Assembly: GCF_030817355.1 (NCBI RefSeq)
Contig: NZ_JAUSZH010000001.1
Location: forward strand, 3,721,001-3,785,000
Direction of reading: 5' to 3'
Source of the DNA: Streptomyces sp. V1I1
GTDB taxonomy: Bacteria > Actinomycetota > Actinomycetes > Streptomycetales > Streptomycetaceae
Length of the DNA: 64,000 bases
Below are positions 7,877 to 16,372 of this stretch, piece by piece. The translations under genes and the position numbers were made by a program. Under the pieces are notes generated by a model. The model searched no databases. It was not told the DNA's origin and saw only the letters and a list, made by a program, of their open reading frames with translations. The number at the start of each line of letters is the position of its first letter. Positions within the stretch are counted from its first letter, which is position 1.

Positions 7877-10105
7877 TCATCCGGCGTCGCGGTTTCGGTC
7901 ACGCTCCGCAATCGCCGCCGTGATGTGGGCGCGTTCGATACCGCGCCGGTTGACGACCTTGCCGTCCACGCGGCGGCCGATCTGCACCGGCTTCACGCCG
8001 TACGGCTTGAGCGCGACCGCGAGCCGGGCCGCGTCCCACTCGCCCGCGTCGTCCTTCCACGTCCCGTACAGCTCCGGACGCAGGTCGGCGAGACGGGCAA
8101 TGACGGTCTCGGACCACACCTTGGACTCGCCCCCAGGGACGACGGCCACGATGTCGTCCAGCAGGGTGTCGGCTGCCGCGCGCCGCTCCGGGGTCTGGCC
8201 CGCGGCCAGTCCGGTGAGTGTTCCGGCCTGTTCGCGTGCTGTGCGGGCGCGGTCGCAGATCGCGTCGGCGGCGGGGCCGTCGATGTAGTAGGTGCGCACG
8301 ATCTGCGGGTCGTCGGTGGCGCCGACCAGGTAGCCGATGCCCTTGTCGGACTTGGTGAACGAGGTTGCCTGGATGCCGTTCTTGTAGGTCGAGGTGCCCA
8401 GGATCATGTCGTTCTCCATCTGGCCCATCACCCGCAGGCAGAACCGGGTGCCGACGTTCGCGCTGATCGCGGTGGGCAGCGACTCCTTGTCGGGGCGCTG
8501 GGTGGCCAGCAGCAGGATCACCCCGAGCGCCCGGCCGCGCTTGATGATGGCCGTGCACAGTGCGCCGGCCTCCTTGCCGTACTCGGGGTGGGAGAACAGT
8601 TCCTGGCACTCGTCGATGGCCAGCACCAGCGGGTGCAACCCGAGCGAGCGGTTCGCCGCGAGTTCCGGGGTGACCTTGTTCTCCGGGCACTTGTCCTTGG
8701 GCAGTGAGCTGATGACCTTTGCCCGGCGCTCCAGGTCGCCGTAGACGTAGCGGATCGAGTCCAGCGCGGCGGCGCAGGTGTCATCGTCCGGCCCGGAGCC
8801 GTAGTCGGCGGCGACCTTCGCCAGCCCGGCCAGGTCGCCGGTGCCCTTCAGCTCCCACACCAGCAGCTCCGCCAGCACATCCAGCGCAGCGGCCAGCAGC
8901 GGCGTGCGCAGCGAGAACGTCTTGCCCATGCCCGGCATCGCGCCGATGAGGACGTTGTCGTACATCAGGGTGAGATCGATGTTGCGCCCGCGCTGGTCGG
9001 TGCCGAACGGCAGCGGCTTGAACAGCGACGCGGTCCCCGACTTGGCCAGCGGCCACCGGGGCGGATTGACCTTGTTCAACGGCTGCATGCCGACCCACAG
9101 CATCATCCGACCGGCGTGCTCGTCCGGGACCGGCTCGGGCCACACACAGCCCAGCGGGCGACGGAGACCGGAGGCGAGTTTGGCGCGGCGTTCCAGGATG
9201 TCCGGCACGGTCACCCCGTAGGGCAGGTCCACATCCGCGCGCCAGCCCGGCCCGTCCTGGCGGACCGGGTGCGGGAACTTGATGCCCTCCCCGCCCTTGC
9301 CCAGCGCCTTGTTGATCTCGGCGATACCGAGCGAGCCCAAAGCGCGCTCGATGCTGTTGGCGGTCGGCTTCTCCACCTCGGTCGGCACCACAGCGCGGGT
9401 GATGACCGGCTTGTCGGTCGGCGCCCCGGTGAAGCCGAACACGGCGACCGTGGCGGCCACGGCCACCGCGAGAATCCATGTGGGCGCGAGGACAAACAGG
9501 GCCAGCGCCAGGATGGGGCCGACGATCGCGGCGAGGGTGAGCAGGATCGCCCGCAGGCGTACCCGGCGGTCGCGCTGCCTCGACAGCTTCAGGTACTCCT
9601 CGACGTTCTCGCGGGTCGCGGCGGCCTGCCGCAGCGGCTCGCCCTCCGCATCGGCCACCCACCGCAGGGTGCCGCCAAGGAACTTGGCAAACCCGACCGG
9701 GGAGCGGGCGGTGAGTACGGCCGCGTAGTACGGCGTGCGGACGGCGTGGAAGCCGACGGAGTGGCCGACGTGTCCGGCCAGCCACCCGGCCGCATCGGCG
9801 AATTCCGGCTTGGAGCGAGCCCACGCGGGCAGGACCGACCGGCGCTTGGCCGACCGCATCCGGTCCCAGAATCCCGGACCGGCGGGAGTCGGTTCGTCGA
9901 CCATCACCACCGCGTCGGGGGTGGAGTCGTCCGACCCGTCGGCCGACTCGCTCGGCTCCGGGTGGGTGAGCGAGTCGGGTGCGAAGTCGGCCGACCCGCC
10001 ACGGGCCGACCGGGCCTTACCCAAGTCGACTACCTCGGCACCCGAGTCGGGTCCCCATTCACTTTCGAGTCGGCGGAAAAGTTGGTTTTCGTCGTCGTGA
10101 TTCAC
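7877..10105 (-). CDS. FtsK/SpoIIIE-like DNA translocase (TraB-type conjugation pump)
   Basis: The 742-aa protein has a disordered N-terminus, an amphipathic region around 95-150, two membrane helices (about 185-205 and 208-225), Walker A GAMPGMGKT (388-396), Walker B LVLAIDECQ (493-501), and a C-terminal winged-helix-like region after residue 650. This is the layout of the single-protein pump that moves double-stranded AICE DNA into the recipient. The start is a GTG at 10105 with GGGAGGG eight bases upstream. The C-terminal domain would recognise clt repeats; the TAGCGG cluster lies directly downstream. Confidence 0.88.
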   Translation of the reverse strand: MNHDDENQLFRRLESEWGPDSGAEVVDLGKARSARGGSADFAPDSLTHPEPSESADGSDDSTPDAVVMVDEPTPAGPGFWDRMRSAKRRSVLPAWARSKPEFADAAGWLAGHVGHSVGFHAVRTPYYAAVLTARSPVGFAKFLGGTLRWVADAEGEPLRQAAATRENVEEYLKLSRQRDRRVRLRAILLTLAAIVGPILALALFVLAPTWILAVAVAATVAVFGFTGAPTDKPVITRAVVPTEVEKPTANSIERALGSLGIAEINKALGKGGEGIKFPHPVRQDGPGWRADVDLPYGVTVPDILERRAKLASGLRRPLGCVWPEPVPDEHAGRMMLWVGMQPLNKVNPPRWPLAKSGTASLFKPLPFGTDQRGRNIDLTLMYDNVLIGAMPGMGKTFSLRTPLLAAALDVLAELLVWELKGTGDLAGLAKVAADYGSGPDDDTCAAALDSIRYVYGDLERRAKVISSLPKDKCPENKVTPELAANRSLGLHPLVLAIDECQELFSHPEYGKEAGALCTAIIKRGRALGVILLLATQRPDKESLPTAISANVGTRFCLRVMGQMENDMILGTSTYKNGIQATSFTKSDKGIGYLVGATDDPQIVRTYYIDGPAADAICDRARTAREQAGTLTGLAAGQTPERRAAADTLLDDIVAVVPGGESKVWSETVIARLADLRPELYGTWKDDAGEWDAARLAVALKPYGVKPVQIGRRVDGKVVNRRGIERAHITAAIAERDRNRDAG

Positions 10106-10261
10106 TGAACGTCCCTCCCTGGGACAACGGGGTTGGAAGGGCCCGGCCGACGCTGTGAGAGGTGAGCGGTCGGGCCCGTCGCGGAATTGACGCCAGAGGC
10201 GAACCCTGTAGCGGATTCGTCACGTTGGGTTGAAATTTCGCCGCGTGCCGGTGACCAGCGC

Positions 10262-10588
10262 CTACGCCGCTGAAGTAGCGGGGTAGGCACAGGGCACGCA
10301 CATGCCGAGCGAGGTCGGAATGCAGTACCCGGCATCGGTCCGGCAGGCGGGGCAGGTGCGGCGGGCAGTCATCGCCTTGGCGAGCGCGGCCCGCTTCGCA
10401 GAGGTCATCGGCCGCACGGGCTTGGCACGGTCGATGCGGTAGAGGTAGGCGACCAGAGCGCCCGACTTCCGGCCCCGGCAGCGCCGCATCACCTGCGCGG
10501 CGATCGGCTGCCCGCCGGGCCGTAGCCCGCGGGCACGGAGCTGACGGCGGGTGGCGTAACCGTCCGGGGCGACCCGCCACGGAAAGGT
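10262..10588 (-). pseudogene. RRQRL-motif zinc protein, 3' part split by a transposon
   Basis: In frame from ACC at 10588, this fragment encodes TFPWRVAPDG, the signature ATRRQLRARGLRPGGQ, and a C-terminal pair CPAC...CVPC that fits the RRQRL-motif zinc-binding proteins common in Streptomyces elements. The first 19 codons are found at 15058-15114. Joined in frame, the two parts give about 127 residues reading YGIP-TFPW across the junction. The gene is interrupted, and the fragment has no start of its own. Confidence 0.82.
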
Positions 10589-10723
10589 CGAAACCAGCGG
10601 GTTCGCAGAATCTGAGAGCTGCCTGAGGCTGAACCCGCTGCTGGTTGGCGTGTTTGGGCGGGTGAGGCCAGCGAGTTGGTGACGCTCTTGATCGCTACCG
10701 AGCCTGCTGGTTGGGTGGCTGGC

Positions 10724-11263
10724 ATGACTGAGCTTGGATCCGTCGCCTGGCCACCTGCCCCGATCAGGACCGAGAGGCTCGTGCTCCGTGAGCCCGAGGC
10801 CCGGGACCGTGCGACGTTCATCGAGCTGCTGGCGTCGCCAGAGGTGCACACCTACCTCGGCGGTCCCCGCGCTCGTGACGAGCTTGAGCGTGAGATACCC
10901 GGGGTGCCCGAGCGGTGGCCCGGGAGTTTCGTCGTTGATCTCGACGGGGCGATGATCGGCCAGATCCTGCTCAGGCGAGCAACGGAGCACCGTCGCCCGG
11001 CTGCCGTGGGGAAGGCCGATCTCGGCTACCTGTTCCTGCCGCGAGCGTGGGGATTCGGGTATGCCGCCGAGGCGTGCGCGGCGGCACTCGATTGGTTCGA
11101 CGGTGTCCTTCCCGGCGAGCCGGTGGTGCTCGCCACCCAGACCGCCAACGTCAGCTCGATGCGCCTCGCGGCGAAGCTGGGGTTCACCGAGGTAGAGCGG
11201 TTCCATGCCTGGGACGCCGAGCAGTGGCTCGGCCTGCGGTCCCCGGTCACGTCCTCCGTTTGA
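10724..11263 (+). CDS. GNAT N-acetyltransferase, transposon passenger
   Basis: The protein of 179 aa opens with the RimJ/RimL-like signature IRTERLVLREPEARD, has an acetyl-CoA loop region LPRAWGFGYAAEAC (in place of the usual RGxGxA), and ends with the motif NVSSMRLAAKLGFTEVER. It probably acetylates a small molecule or a protein N-terminus. The ATG at 10724 directly precedes the conserved start of the fold; the frame opens 16 codons earlier without a clear ribosome site. It is the only gene in the transposon not obviously needed for movement. Confidence 0.78.
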   Translation: MTELGSVAWPPAPIRTERLVLREPEARDRATFIELLASPEVHTYLGGPRARDELEREIPGVPERWPGSFVVDLDGAMIGQILLRRATEHRRPAAVGKADLGYLFLPRAWGFGYAAEACAAALDWFDGVLPGEPVVLATQTANVSSMRLAAKLGFTEVERFHAWDAEQWLGLRSPVTSSV

Positions 11264-11384
11264 GCTCGTGCTCGTCAGCACTGCGAGGGCGGAGCCCAGC
11301 GCTGATGAAACTCATGAACAGCTCATCAGGCGGACACGACCGAACGCCTCTCGAAACGCTGTCCATTCTCGTGGGCGAAGTCAG

Positions 11385-13466
11385 CTATGCCTGGGTGGGG
11401 TCAATCGTGAAGCGCTCAGGGTGGGCGGCGCGGACGTAGTGGATCGCGGTGTAGGAGGTGATCCCGAACAAACGCATCAGCCTGACCGGATCGGCGGTCT
11501 CCCGTGCTTCGTCCAGGAGTCGGTCCTGTCGGAGCTGGGTGAAGTTGATGCCGATGCGGTCGCGGAGCGATGAGAAGTTGGCGATTCCCACGGACGGGCG
11601 GTTGATGTGCAGTGCGGTGAGAGCGCTGACGATCAGGTAGGGGTTGGTACTCAGCGGCCATCTTCGGTGGCGTTCGGTCAGCCATTCCTTGACGAGTTGC
11701 AAAGCGAACTCGTCAAGGCAGATCTCGTGATCGAGCCGGTTTGGCCTGCGGATTCGTAGTCGTCCTGTGGACCGGTCAAGGTCGTCGAGGAGGATTTCGG
11801 CGACTTGCTTGGGGCGAACCGCGTAGACAGCCATCAGGACCAGAGCGAGTCTGTCCTTGGTGCCGCCGGCCTGGTTCAGCAGGCCTTTGAGCCGGTCCGC
11901 CGGGATAGGCCGGGGGACTCTGACCGGGGTGGTGAGATGCACGTTTCTGGCTGGATCGCGGAAGATTCGACGCTCGCGTCGCAGGGCTCGGAACAGCGAA
12001 CGCAGTGAGGTGAACACCGAATAGTTGACGGCCGCTGTCTTCACCTCCTGCTCAGTCACTTCGCCCAGCGAGGCGAGATGCTCCCAGGCTCCGAGGACGG
12101 CAACAACGTGGAGGGTGTAGCCGCGGATCGTGTTCCAGGGCATCGGCGGCGAGGGGCGTTTGCCGCAGCCCCTGAGCACGGATATCCAGGTGCGGAGATC
12201 GGCCTGGAACTGGGCTGGCGCCTGGCTCACCCACCGGCGAACTGATGCCTCATCGGTGCCCATGGCGTGTGAGTCGACGACCAACATGCCCTTGACCTGT
12301 AAGAATCCAGCGACCCGGACGGTGTTGTAGTACGGGGAGAGATCACCGACGCCCAGGACGTCACGCTCGAGGATCGGACTCTCGGTGCCGAGCCAGGCCA
12401 GCAGAACACGCAGGGTGCGAAGACTCTTCTTGCGGGTGGCGCTCGACCACGCCTGGGCTCGGGCGAGCTGGTCGAGCTCGCCGATGATCGCGTGGCCTCG
12501 TTCGCTGATCTTCAGCAGGCCCGGGTTCTGGATGGCCTTCCAGTTCCGCTCCGGCGTCGGGAAGAGTTCGAGTTGAGCGGGATCGATCAGATGCTTGGGC
12601 CAGTAGCGGCGCTCTGACCGCCGCTGTTGGGCCTGCCGATCCCGTGCGTTGTTGAGGTCGCGGCCCGTCTTGTTCGCGTAGATGTCGATGTCGCCGCCGA
12701 ACCACAACTGGTCAGGAATGGGGGCGTCGGCCAGGGTCTGCTCCAGTTGGACGACGCGGCAGCGTCGACACCGTCCCAGGGAGAGAGGCAGGGTCCGATG
12801 ACAGCGTCTGCAGGTTCCCTCCCCGCTGGACCGTCGCCAGTTCTTGCAGGCGGAGCACAGTTTCGCGGTGGTTCCTGACCAGGACAGGCAGTGCTCGCAG
12901 CTGACGGCCGGCGGGTGAGGGTGAAGCGCGAGGTGCCATCGGTTCGGACGCCGTCGCAACAGCTCCGCACGGCGGAAGATCTCCGTCAAGGGTCCGCGCA
13001 GTTGCGGCAGTTGGGCGATGTCCTGTTCGGTCACCAGGGGTTGGTCGGCCTCCCGGACGGCGAGAGCGAGGCGGGCCATGTGGAGAGCAAGCCTTTCCCA
13101 TGCGTCGCTCAGGTTCCGCTCGGCCGCCATCTGGGAGATCGCGGCAGTCAGGGCGGGCAGTTCCGCGAAGTGCCGGTCCGTGATCCGGTGTGCGTGGTCC
13201 ACCCTCAGCACCCGGGGCGGCGACGGCCAGGACAGCTGGCCGTGTACCTGTATCGGGCAGATCCTTGGGTCGTCGCGGACAGCTGGCGCGTCCGACTCTG
13301 GCGACCACGGACGCCAATGGCCATGCGGAATGGGCAGCTCAGGGAAGCGGAAGACCCGCTGACGCCAGTGCATCGGCCCCCCGGTCTCAGTTGGGCGGAA
13401 GGCCGCGCAGACCGCGGCCCGTTCCCGGGACCGGCCGAACCACGGGACCGTGCTCGGGTCGAGCAC
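11385..13466 (-). CDS. Zinc-ribbon, tyrosine-recombinase-like transposition protein
   Basis: This 693-aa protein has two CxxC-CxxC zinc ribbons (Cys190/193/204/207 and 219/222/233/236) in its first third and an integrase-like half after residue 300. Near the C-terminus the blocks VYAVRPKQVAEILL, FTQLRQDRLL and SYTAIHYV stand where Arg, HxxR and Tyr blocks are expected, but the His residues are missing. It is likely an accessory or degenerate recombinase like TnpB-type partners. The GTG at 13466 overlaps the XRE gene by 80 bp; third-position GC over the overlap favours it. The ATG at 13373 is an alternative. Confidence 0.65.
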   Translation of the reverse strand: MLDPSTVPWFGRSRERAAVCAAFRPTETGGPMHWRQRVFRFPELPIPHGHWRPWSPESDAPAVRDDPRICPIQVHGQLSWPSPPRVLRVDHAHRITDRHFAELPALTAAISQMAAERNLSDAWERLALHMARLALAVREADQPLVTEQDIAQLPQLRGPLTEIFRRAELLRRRPNRWHLALHPHPPAVSCEHCLSWSGTTAKLCSACKNWRRSSGEGTCRRCHRTLPLSLGRCRRCRVVQLEQTLADAPIPDQLWFGGDIDIYANKTGRDLNNARDRQAQQRRSERRYWPKHLIDPAQLELFPTPERNWKAIQNPGLLKISERGHAIIGELDQLARAQAWSSATRKKSLRTLRVLLAWLGTESPILERDVLGVGDLSPYYNTVRVAGFLQVKGMLVVDSHAMGTDEASVRRWVSQAPAQFQADLRTWISVLRGCGKRPSPPMPWNTIRGYTLHVVAVLGAWEHLASLGEVTEQEVKTAAVNYSVFTSLRSLFRALRRERRIFRDPARNVHLTTPVRVPRPIPADRLKGLLNQAGGTKDRLALVLMAVYAVRPKQVAEILLDDLDRSTGRLRIRRPNRLDHEICLDEFALQLVKEWLTERHRRWPLSTNPYLIVSALTALHINRPSVGIANFSSLRDRIGINFTQLRQDRLLDEARETADPVRLMRLFGITSYTAIHYVRAAHPERFTIDPTQA

Positions 13467-13731
13467 CCGCCACCCGGCGCTCTTCCTGCTCCCGAGAGGC
13501 GAGATACGGCCCAGGCTCGGCCTGCATCAGATCCGCGACGGTGCAGTCCAGGGCTGCACAGATCTTGTCCAAATCCTCCAGCCGGACCGTGACGGGCTTA
13601 CCGCTCCACAACGCAGCGACCTTGCTCAACGAGGGAGTGAAGCCCACCTCGGCCAGGACCGTCTGCAACTGGGTCGGGCGCCAGATGTCGCGCTGGGCGG
13701 CGACCATCCGCAGATTCCACTTCACCCTCAT
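13387..13731 (-). CDS. XRE-like HTH protein of the transposon
   Basis: The 114-aa protein has a Cro/CI-type helix-turn-helix: QLQTVLAEVGFTPSLSKVAALW, then LEDLDKICAALDCTVADLM, typical of the short phage-repressor fold. Its ATG overlaps the stop of the tyrosine recombinase (ATGA), and its end overlaps the next gene. It may set recombinase levels or help form the synaptic complex. The palindrome at 14930-14946 upstream of the operon is a candidate operator. Confidence 0.72.
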   Translation of the reverse strand: MRVKWNLRMVAAQRDIWRPTQLQTVLAEVGFTPSLSKVAALWSGKPVTVRLEDLDKICAALDCTVADLMQAEPGPYLASREQEERRVAGARPEHGPVVRPVPGTGRGLRGLPPN

Positions 13732-14906
13732 GCCTCCATGCTCAAACGTCGCACTGCCCGGCGGGCAGACTGCAGGCTCGCCAACTCGGGGTCTGCCTGG
13801 ACGGTCGAGAGGTAGCCGACCGTCGTACTGGCCCAGATATGACCGAGGACCTTCTGCACATCCCAGAGCGCCATACCGCTCTCGTAGAGGTGCGTCGCCC
13901 TCGCATGCCGCAGAAGGTGGGGAAACAAGCAGGTCACCGGGCCTGGAAGGTAAAGACCGCCAGCAGTCTTGAGTGCTTTGCGAAACGCGTCGGGACGCAC
14001 CGGCATGGCCACGGTGATGTTCAGAGCCGCCACTGCCCGCGGCCGCCGCTCCGAGGGGAACAGCGGTGCGGCCGGGTCCGATGCGTCGTCGCTGAACAGG
14101 CCGCGGACTTCCTCGATGTACCACCACAACAGTTCGCGTCCCTCCGCGAACAGATACGCCTGCCGTTCACGCTTCCCCGACCCGCCGGCCCCTTTGCCCT
14201 GGACCACGAACCGGCCCCACTGGCCCAGCTCCCAATGAATGTCTCCGAGACGGACCGCGCACAACTCGCTCGCCCGGACACCGGAGACATAGGCGATCTT
14301 CGCCATCACGTAGTCGCGAACGGCCACCTGGTACTTGCGTGCTGCCGGTAGTGAGGCCCGCCACTTGGAGAAGCACTCTGCCAACGCTCGCTGCGAGGGA
14401 GGAATCCGCAGTCCGAAGTCACCGCGATGCACGGGCCTGTTGAAGGTGTCGACCGGTGACTCGACCCTGGCCCCGAAACGACGTGCGATCTCCCCGGCGT
14501 ACCGCTGTTCCAGGAACGCGAAGTAACTGTCGAGCTTGGTCAGCTTGCTCCGTACCGTCGAACGGGCCCGGCGCCCTGGGCCGGTGTAGAACCGGTCCAC
14601 ATGCCGTGGGGTGAGCTGCCACGGCACCAGGTCATAGAAGGAACACAGCTCCAGGACCGGCCTGACCAGGTTCTCCAAGGTGCTGGGAGCGAGGCCGGCA
14701 ACATCACGGGCCCACAGGTACTCCGACACGGTTTCCAGATAGAAGCCCTGTTCATCGACGGCATCGCTCTGTGCGGCAGCCCGCCGCTGGAGTATCTCGA
14801 CATCGGCCAGGCCCTGGCCCTCAACCTCGCCCGAGCCTTGTGCGTCGCTGTCCTCCGCCTGCCCAGTCAGCAGCGTCAGACGGCGGCGACTTCCCGAATC
14901 CTGCAT
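13728..14906 (-). CDS. Tyrosine recombinase of the transposon
   Basis: The 392-aa enzyme has a SAM-like DNA-binding half (about 55-135) and a complete catalytic set: Arg211 (SGVRASEL), His330 and Arg333 (PHLLRHARATH), His356 (LGHIWAST) and Tyr365 (VGYLS). It cuts and rejoins the element ends through a 3'-phosphotyrosine. The ATG at 14906 is taken as start because a promoter/operator palindrome lies 24 bp upstream; the frame opens 20 codons earlier. It is the first gene of a coupled three-gene operon. Confidence 0.85.
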   Translation of the reverse strand: MQDSGSRRRLTLLTGQAEDSDAQGSGEVEGQGLADVEILQRRAAAQSDAVDEQGFYLETVSEYLWARDVAGLAPSTLENLVRPVLELCSFYDLVPWQLTPRHVDRFYTGPGRRARSTVRSKLTKLDSYFAFLEQRYAGEIARRFGARVESPVDTFNRPVHRGDFGLRIPPSQRALAECFSKWRASLPAARKYQVAVRDYVMAKIAYVSGVRASELCAVRLGDIHWELGQWGRFVVQGKGAGGSGKRERQAYLFAEGRELLWWYIEEVRGLFSDDASDPAAPLFPSERRPRAVAALNITVAMPVRPDAFRKALKTAGGLYLPGPVTCLFPHLLRHARATHLYESGMALWDVQKVLGHIWASTTVGYLSTVQADPELASLQSARRAVRRLSMEA

Positions 14907-14929
14907 GGCATCGCAAGTTACTGGCCAAG

Positions 14930-14946
14930 CTCGCAGAATCTGCGAG
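14930..14946. promoter_or_regulatory. 17 bp palindrome upstream of the transposase operon
   Basis: CTCGCAGAATCTGCGAG is a perfect palindrome around a central A, 24 bp upstream of the recombinase ATG. Twelve bases of it (TCGCAGAATCTG) recur at the other end of the transposon at 10603-10614. It may be the XRE operator or a recombinase site; which is not decided by sequence. Confidence 0.55.
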
Positions 14947-15057
14947 TTACTGCGGATACCTCCCACGTACGGGTGACGATCAGCAAAGAGGCTCCCACCT
15001 CCTCACTTGCACTCTTCTCAGCAGGAAGAGCACAAACGAACCCGCGTGAACTCCAAT

Positions 15058-15114
15058 TGGGATGCCGTACGTGGTGCCGTTCGGGTCGTAGCACCTGCCG
15101 AACGTCGGCGACAT
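15058..15114 (-). pseudogene. RRQRL-motif zinc protein, 5' part
   Basis: The ATG at 15114 shares one base with the stop of the DUF2637 gene (TGATG), marking the original coupled start. Nineteen codons follow, ending YDPNGTTYGIP, which is the usual lead of RRQRL-motif proteins. The frame then runs into transposon sequence. The rest of the gene is at 10262-10588. Confidence 0.8.
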
Positions 15115-16079
15115 CAGGCAGCCACCGGCTCAAGCTCCGGACGGTCACCGCCGCCTGCGCGCTCGGTCTTGAGTGCGTCCCGCAGCATCCGCGCGTTCGC
15201 CGCAGACACCCGCACCGTGGTGCGGATACGGTCCGCGGTCAGCTCAGCATCCGACCAGGTAGCCGTAGCCTCACGCGCCGCGGCCAGCAGCTCGGCAACG
15301 GTGCGGGATGCCTGGCCCTTGGACTTGCCACGGCGCGCGGGCCTCGGCTTGGCCTTCGGCCCGCCCTCGGCAGCGCGGTCAGGCTCGGGCCCCGGGTCCG
15401 GATCGGCCGGCACAATCGCCGGAGCCAATTCGCCCAGCTTGAGCAGCACGCGGGTGCGCTGCGGGGTGTGCTTGCGCCACCGTCGCCCGTAGGTCTCGCG
15501 CAGCTCCGCGCGGGCCAACTGCCGTTCCTTCTCCCGCTCCAGCGCCACCGCGTAGGAGGTGATCTCCCACAGCGTCATGCGACGCCACAGGGCGAAAGTG
15601 GAGGGGAAGGCAAGCAGCCACCGCCCGAACCGGATCTTGTCCATGCGCCGGCCGGTCGCGGCCCCAATGCGGACGGCGTAGATGTGGGCGCCGATCTCGG
15701 AGAAGACCACCCACAGCAGCGGCATAGTTCCGTGGGCCACCTTCGCCCACACGCCGTGCCCGGCCGCGACGTTCAGCCCGCACGTGATCAGCGTGAGCGC
15801 CCAGGGCACGAACCGCACCCAGGCGAGCGCCATATCCATACGGATCAACAGCAGGTTGGCGACCGTGAACACCGGGATAGCCACATCGATACCGACCGGC
15901 AGCATCCACGGCGAGACGAAACCCCACTGTGCGGCAGCCACCGACACGGCATCGAACGAGGCCACCAGTCCCAGCGCCCCGACCCCGGCCGCAGCAAGCG
16001 CACCCGCACCGGCCAGTCCCAATTCCGGGCGGGTCAGCGGCGGCACTCCCGCCCGCGCAGTGGCCGGCGGGGTGGTCAT
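15114..16079 (-). CDS. DUF2637 membrane protein
   Basis: This 321-aa protein has four transmembrane segments in its first half (around 17-37, 45-65, 75-95 and 100-125) and a charged C-terminal region with AELLAAAREATATWSD and TVRVSAANARMLRDAL, a helix-turn-helix-like tail. DUF2637 proteins occur beside FtsK-like pumps in Streptomyces AICEs and include SpdB2-type spread proteins. The ATG overlaps the stop of the 98-aa gene (ATGA). A role in intramycelial spreading or pore support is likely. Confidence 0.8.
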   Translation of the reverse strand: MTTPPATARAGVPPLTRPELGLAGAGALAAAGVGALGLVASFDAVSVAAAQWGFVSPWMLPVGIDVAIPVFTVANLLLIRMDMALAWVRFVPWALTLITCGLNVAAGHGVWAKVAHGTMPLLWVVFSEIGAHIYAVRIGAATGRRMDKIRFGRWLLAFPSTFALWRRMTLWEITSYAVALEREKERQLARAELRETYGRRWRKHTPQRTRVLLKLGELAPAIVPADPDPGPEPDRAAEGGPKAKPRPARRGKSKGQASRTVAELLAAAREATATWSDAELTADRIRTTVRVSAANARMLRDALKTERAGGGDRPELEPVAA

Positions 16080-16372
16080 GCCGCCACCGCCTTGCCACCA
16101 CGCGGCCGACGACGACCGGCGGGGCGCGCCAGCGGGATGACGTTGAACAGTTCCGGCGCGAACGCCTCGATCGCTTCCGCGGCGACCCGGCTCACGTCGT
16201 CCGGCAGCTCCGGGTAGTCGGTGAGGATATCCCGCGCCGCGTCGAGCCGTGCGGTTCGCTCCATGTCGCTCTCGCCCCCCACCCCCAGCCACAAATCCAG
16301 CGGGGTGCCGAGCGCGAGCTCAACGAACTCTGTGGCCGTAACAGCCACATGACCAGCAACGATGTTCTTCAT
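16076..16372 (-). CDS. Hypothetical 98-aa AICE protein
   Basis: First gene of the leftward transfer operon. The ATG at 16372 is preceded by GAGAGGAG at good distance; the longer frame to 16531 is not coding-like. It begins MKNIVAGHVAVTATEFVELAL and ends in a basic tail RPAGRRRPRGG. I recognise no domain, but proteins of this size sit in the same place, before DUF2637, in related elements. Confidence 0.6.
   Translation of the reverse strand: MKNIVAGHVAVTATEFVELALGTPLDLWLGVGGESDMERTARLDAARDILTDYPELPDDVSRVAAEAIEAFAPELFNVIPLARPAGRRRPRGGKAVAA

Larger units (their letters stand above)
10597..15045. mobile_element. 4.45 kb tyrosine-recombinase transposon with GNAT passenger
   Basis: The segment lies between the two halves of the RRQRL gene. 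Both ends carry GCGGGTTCG in inverted orientation (10597-10605 and complement 15037-15045), eight to twelve bases inside the points where the target's reading frame breaks (10588/10589 and 15057/15058). Contents, right to left: tyrosine recombinase, XRE-like protein, zinc-ribbon recombinase-like protein, then a GNAT gene on the other strand. The set recalls Tn554 (TnpA/TnpB/TnpC) and recombinase-in-trio elements but I cannot name a family. Exact ends and any target duplication are uncertain. Confidence 0.75.
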
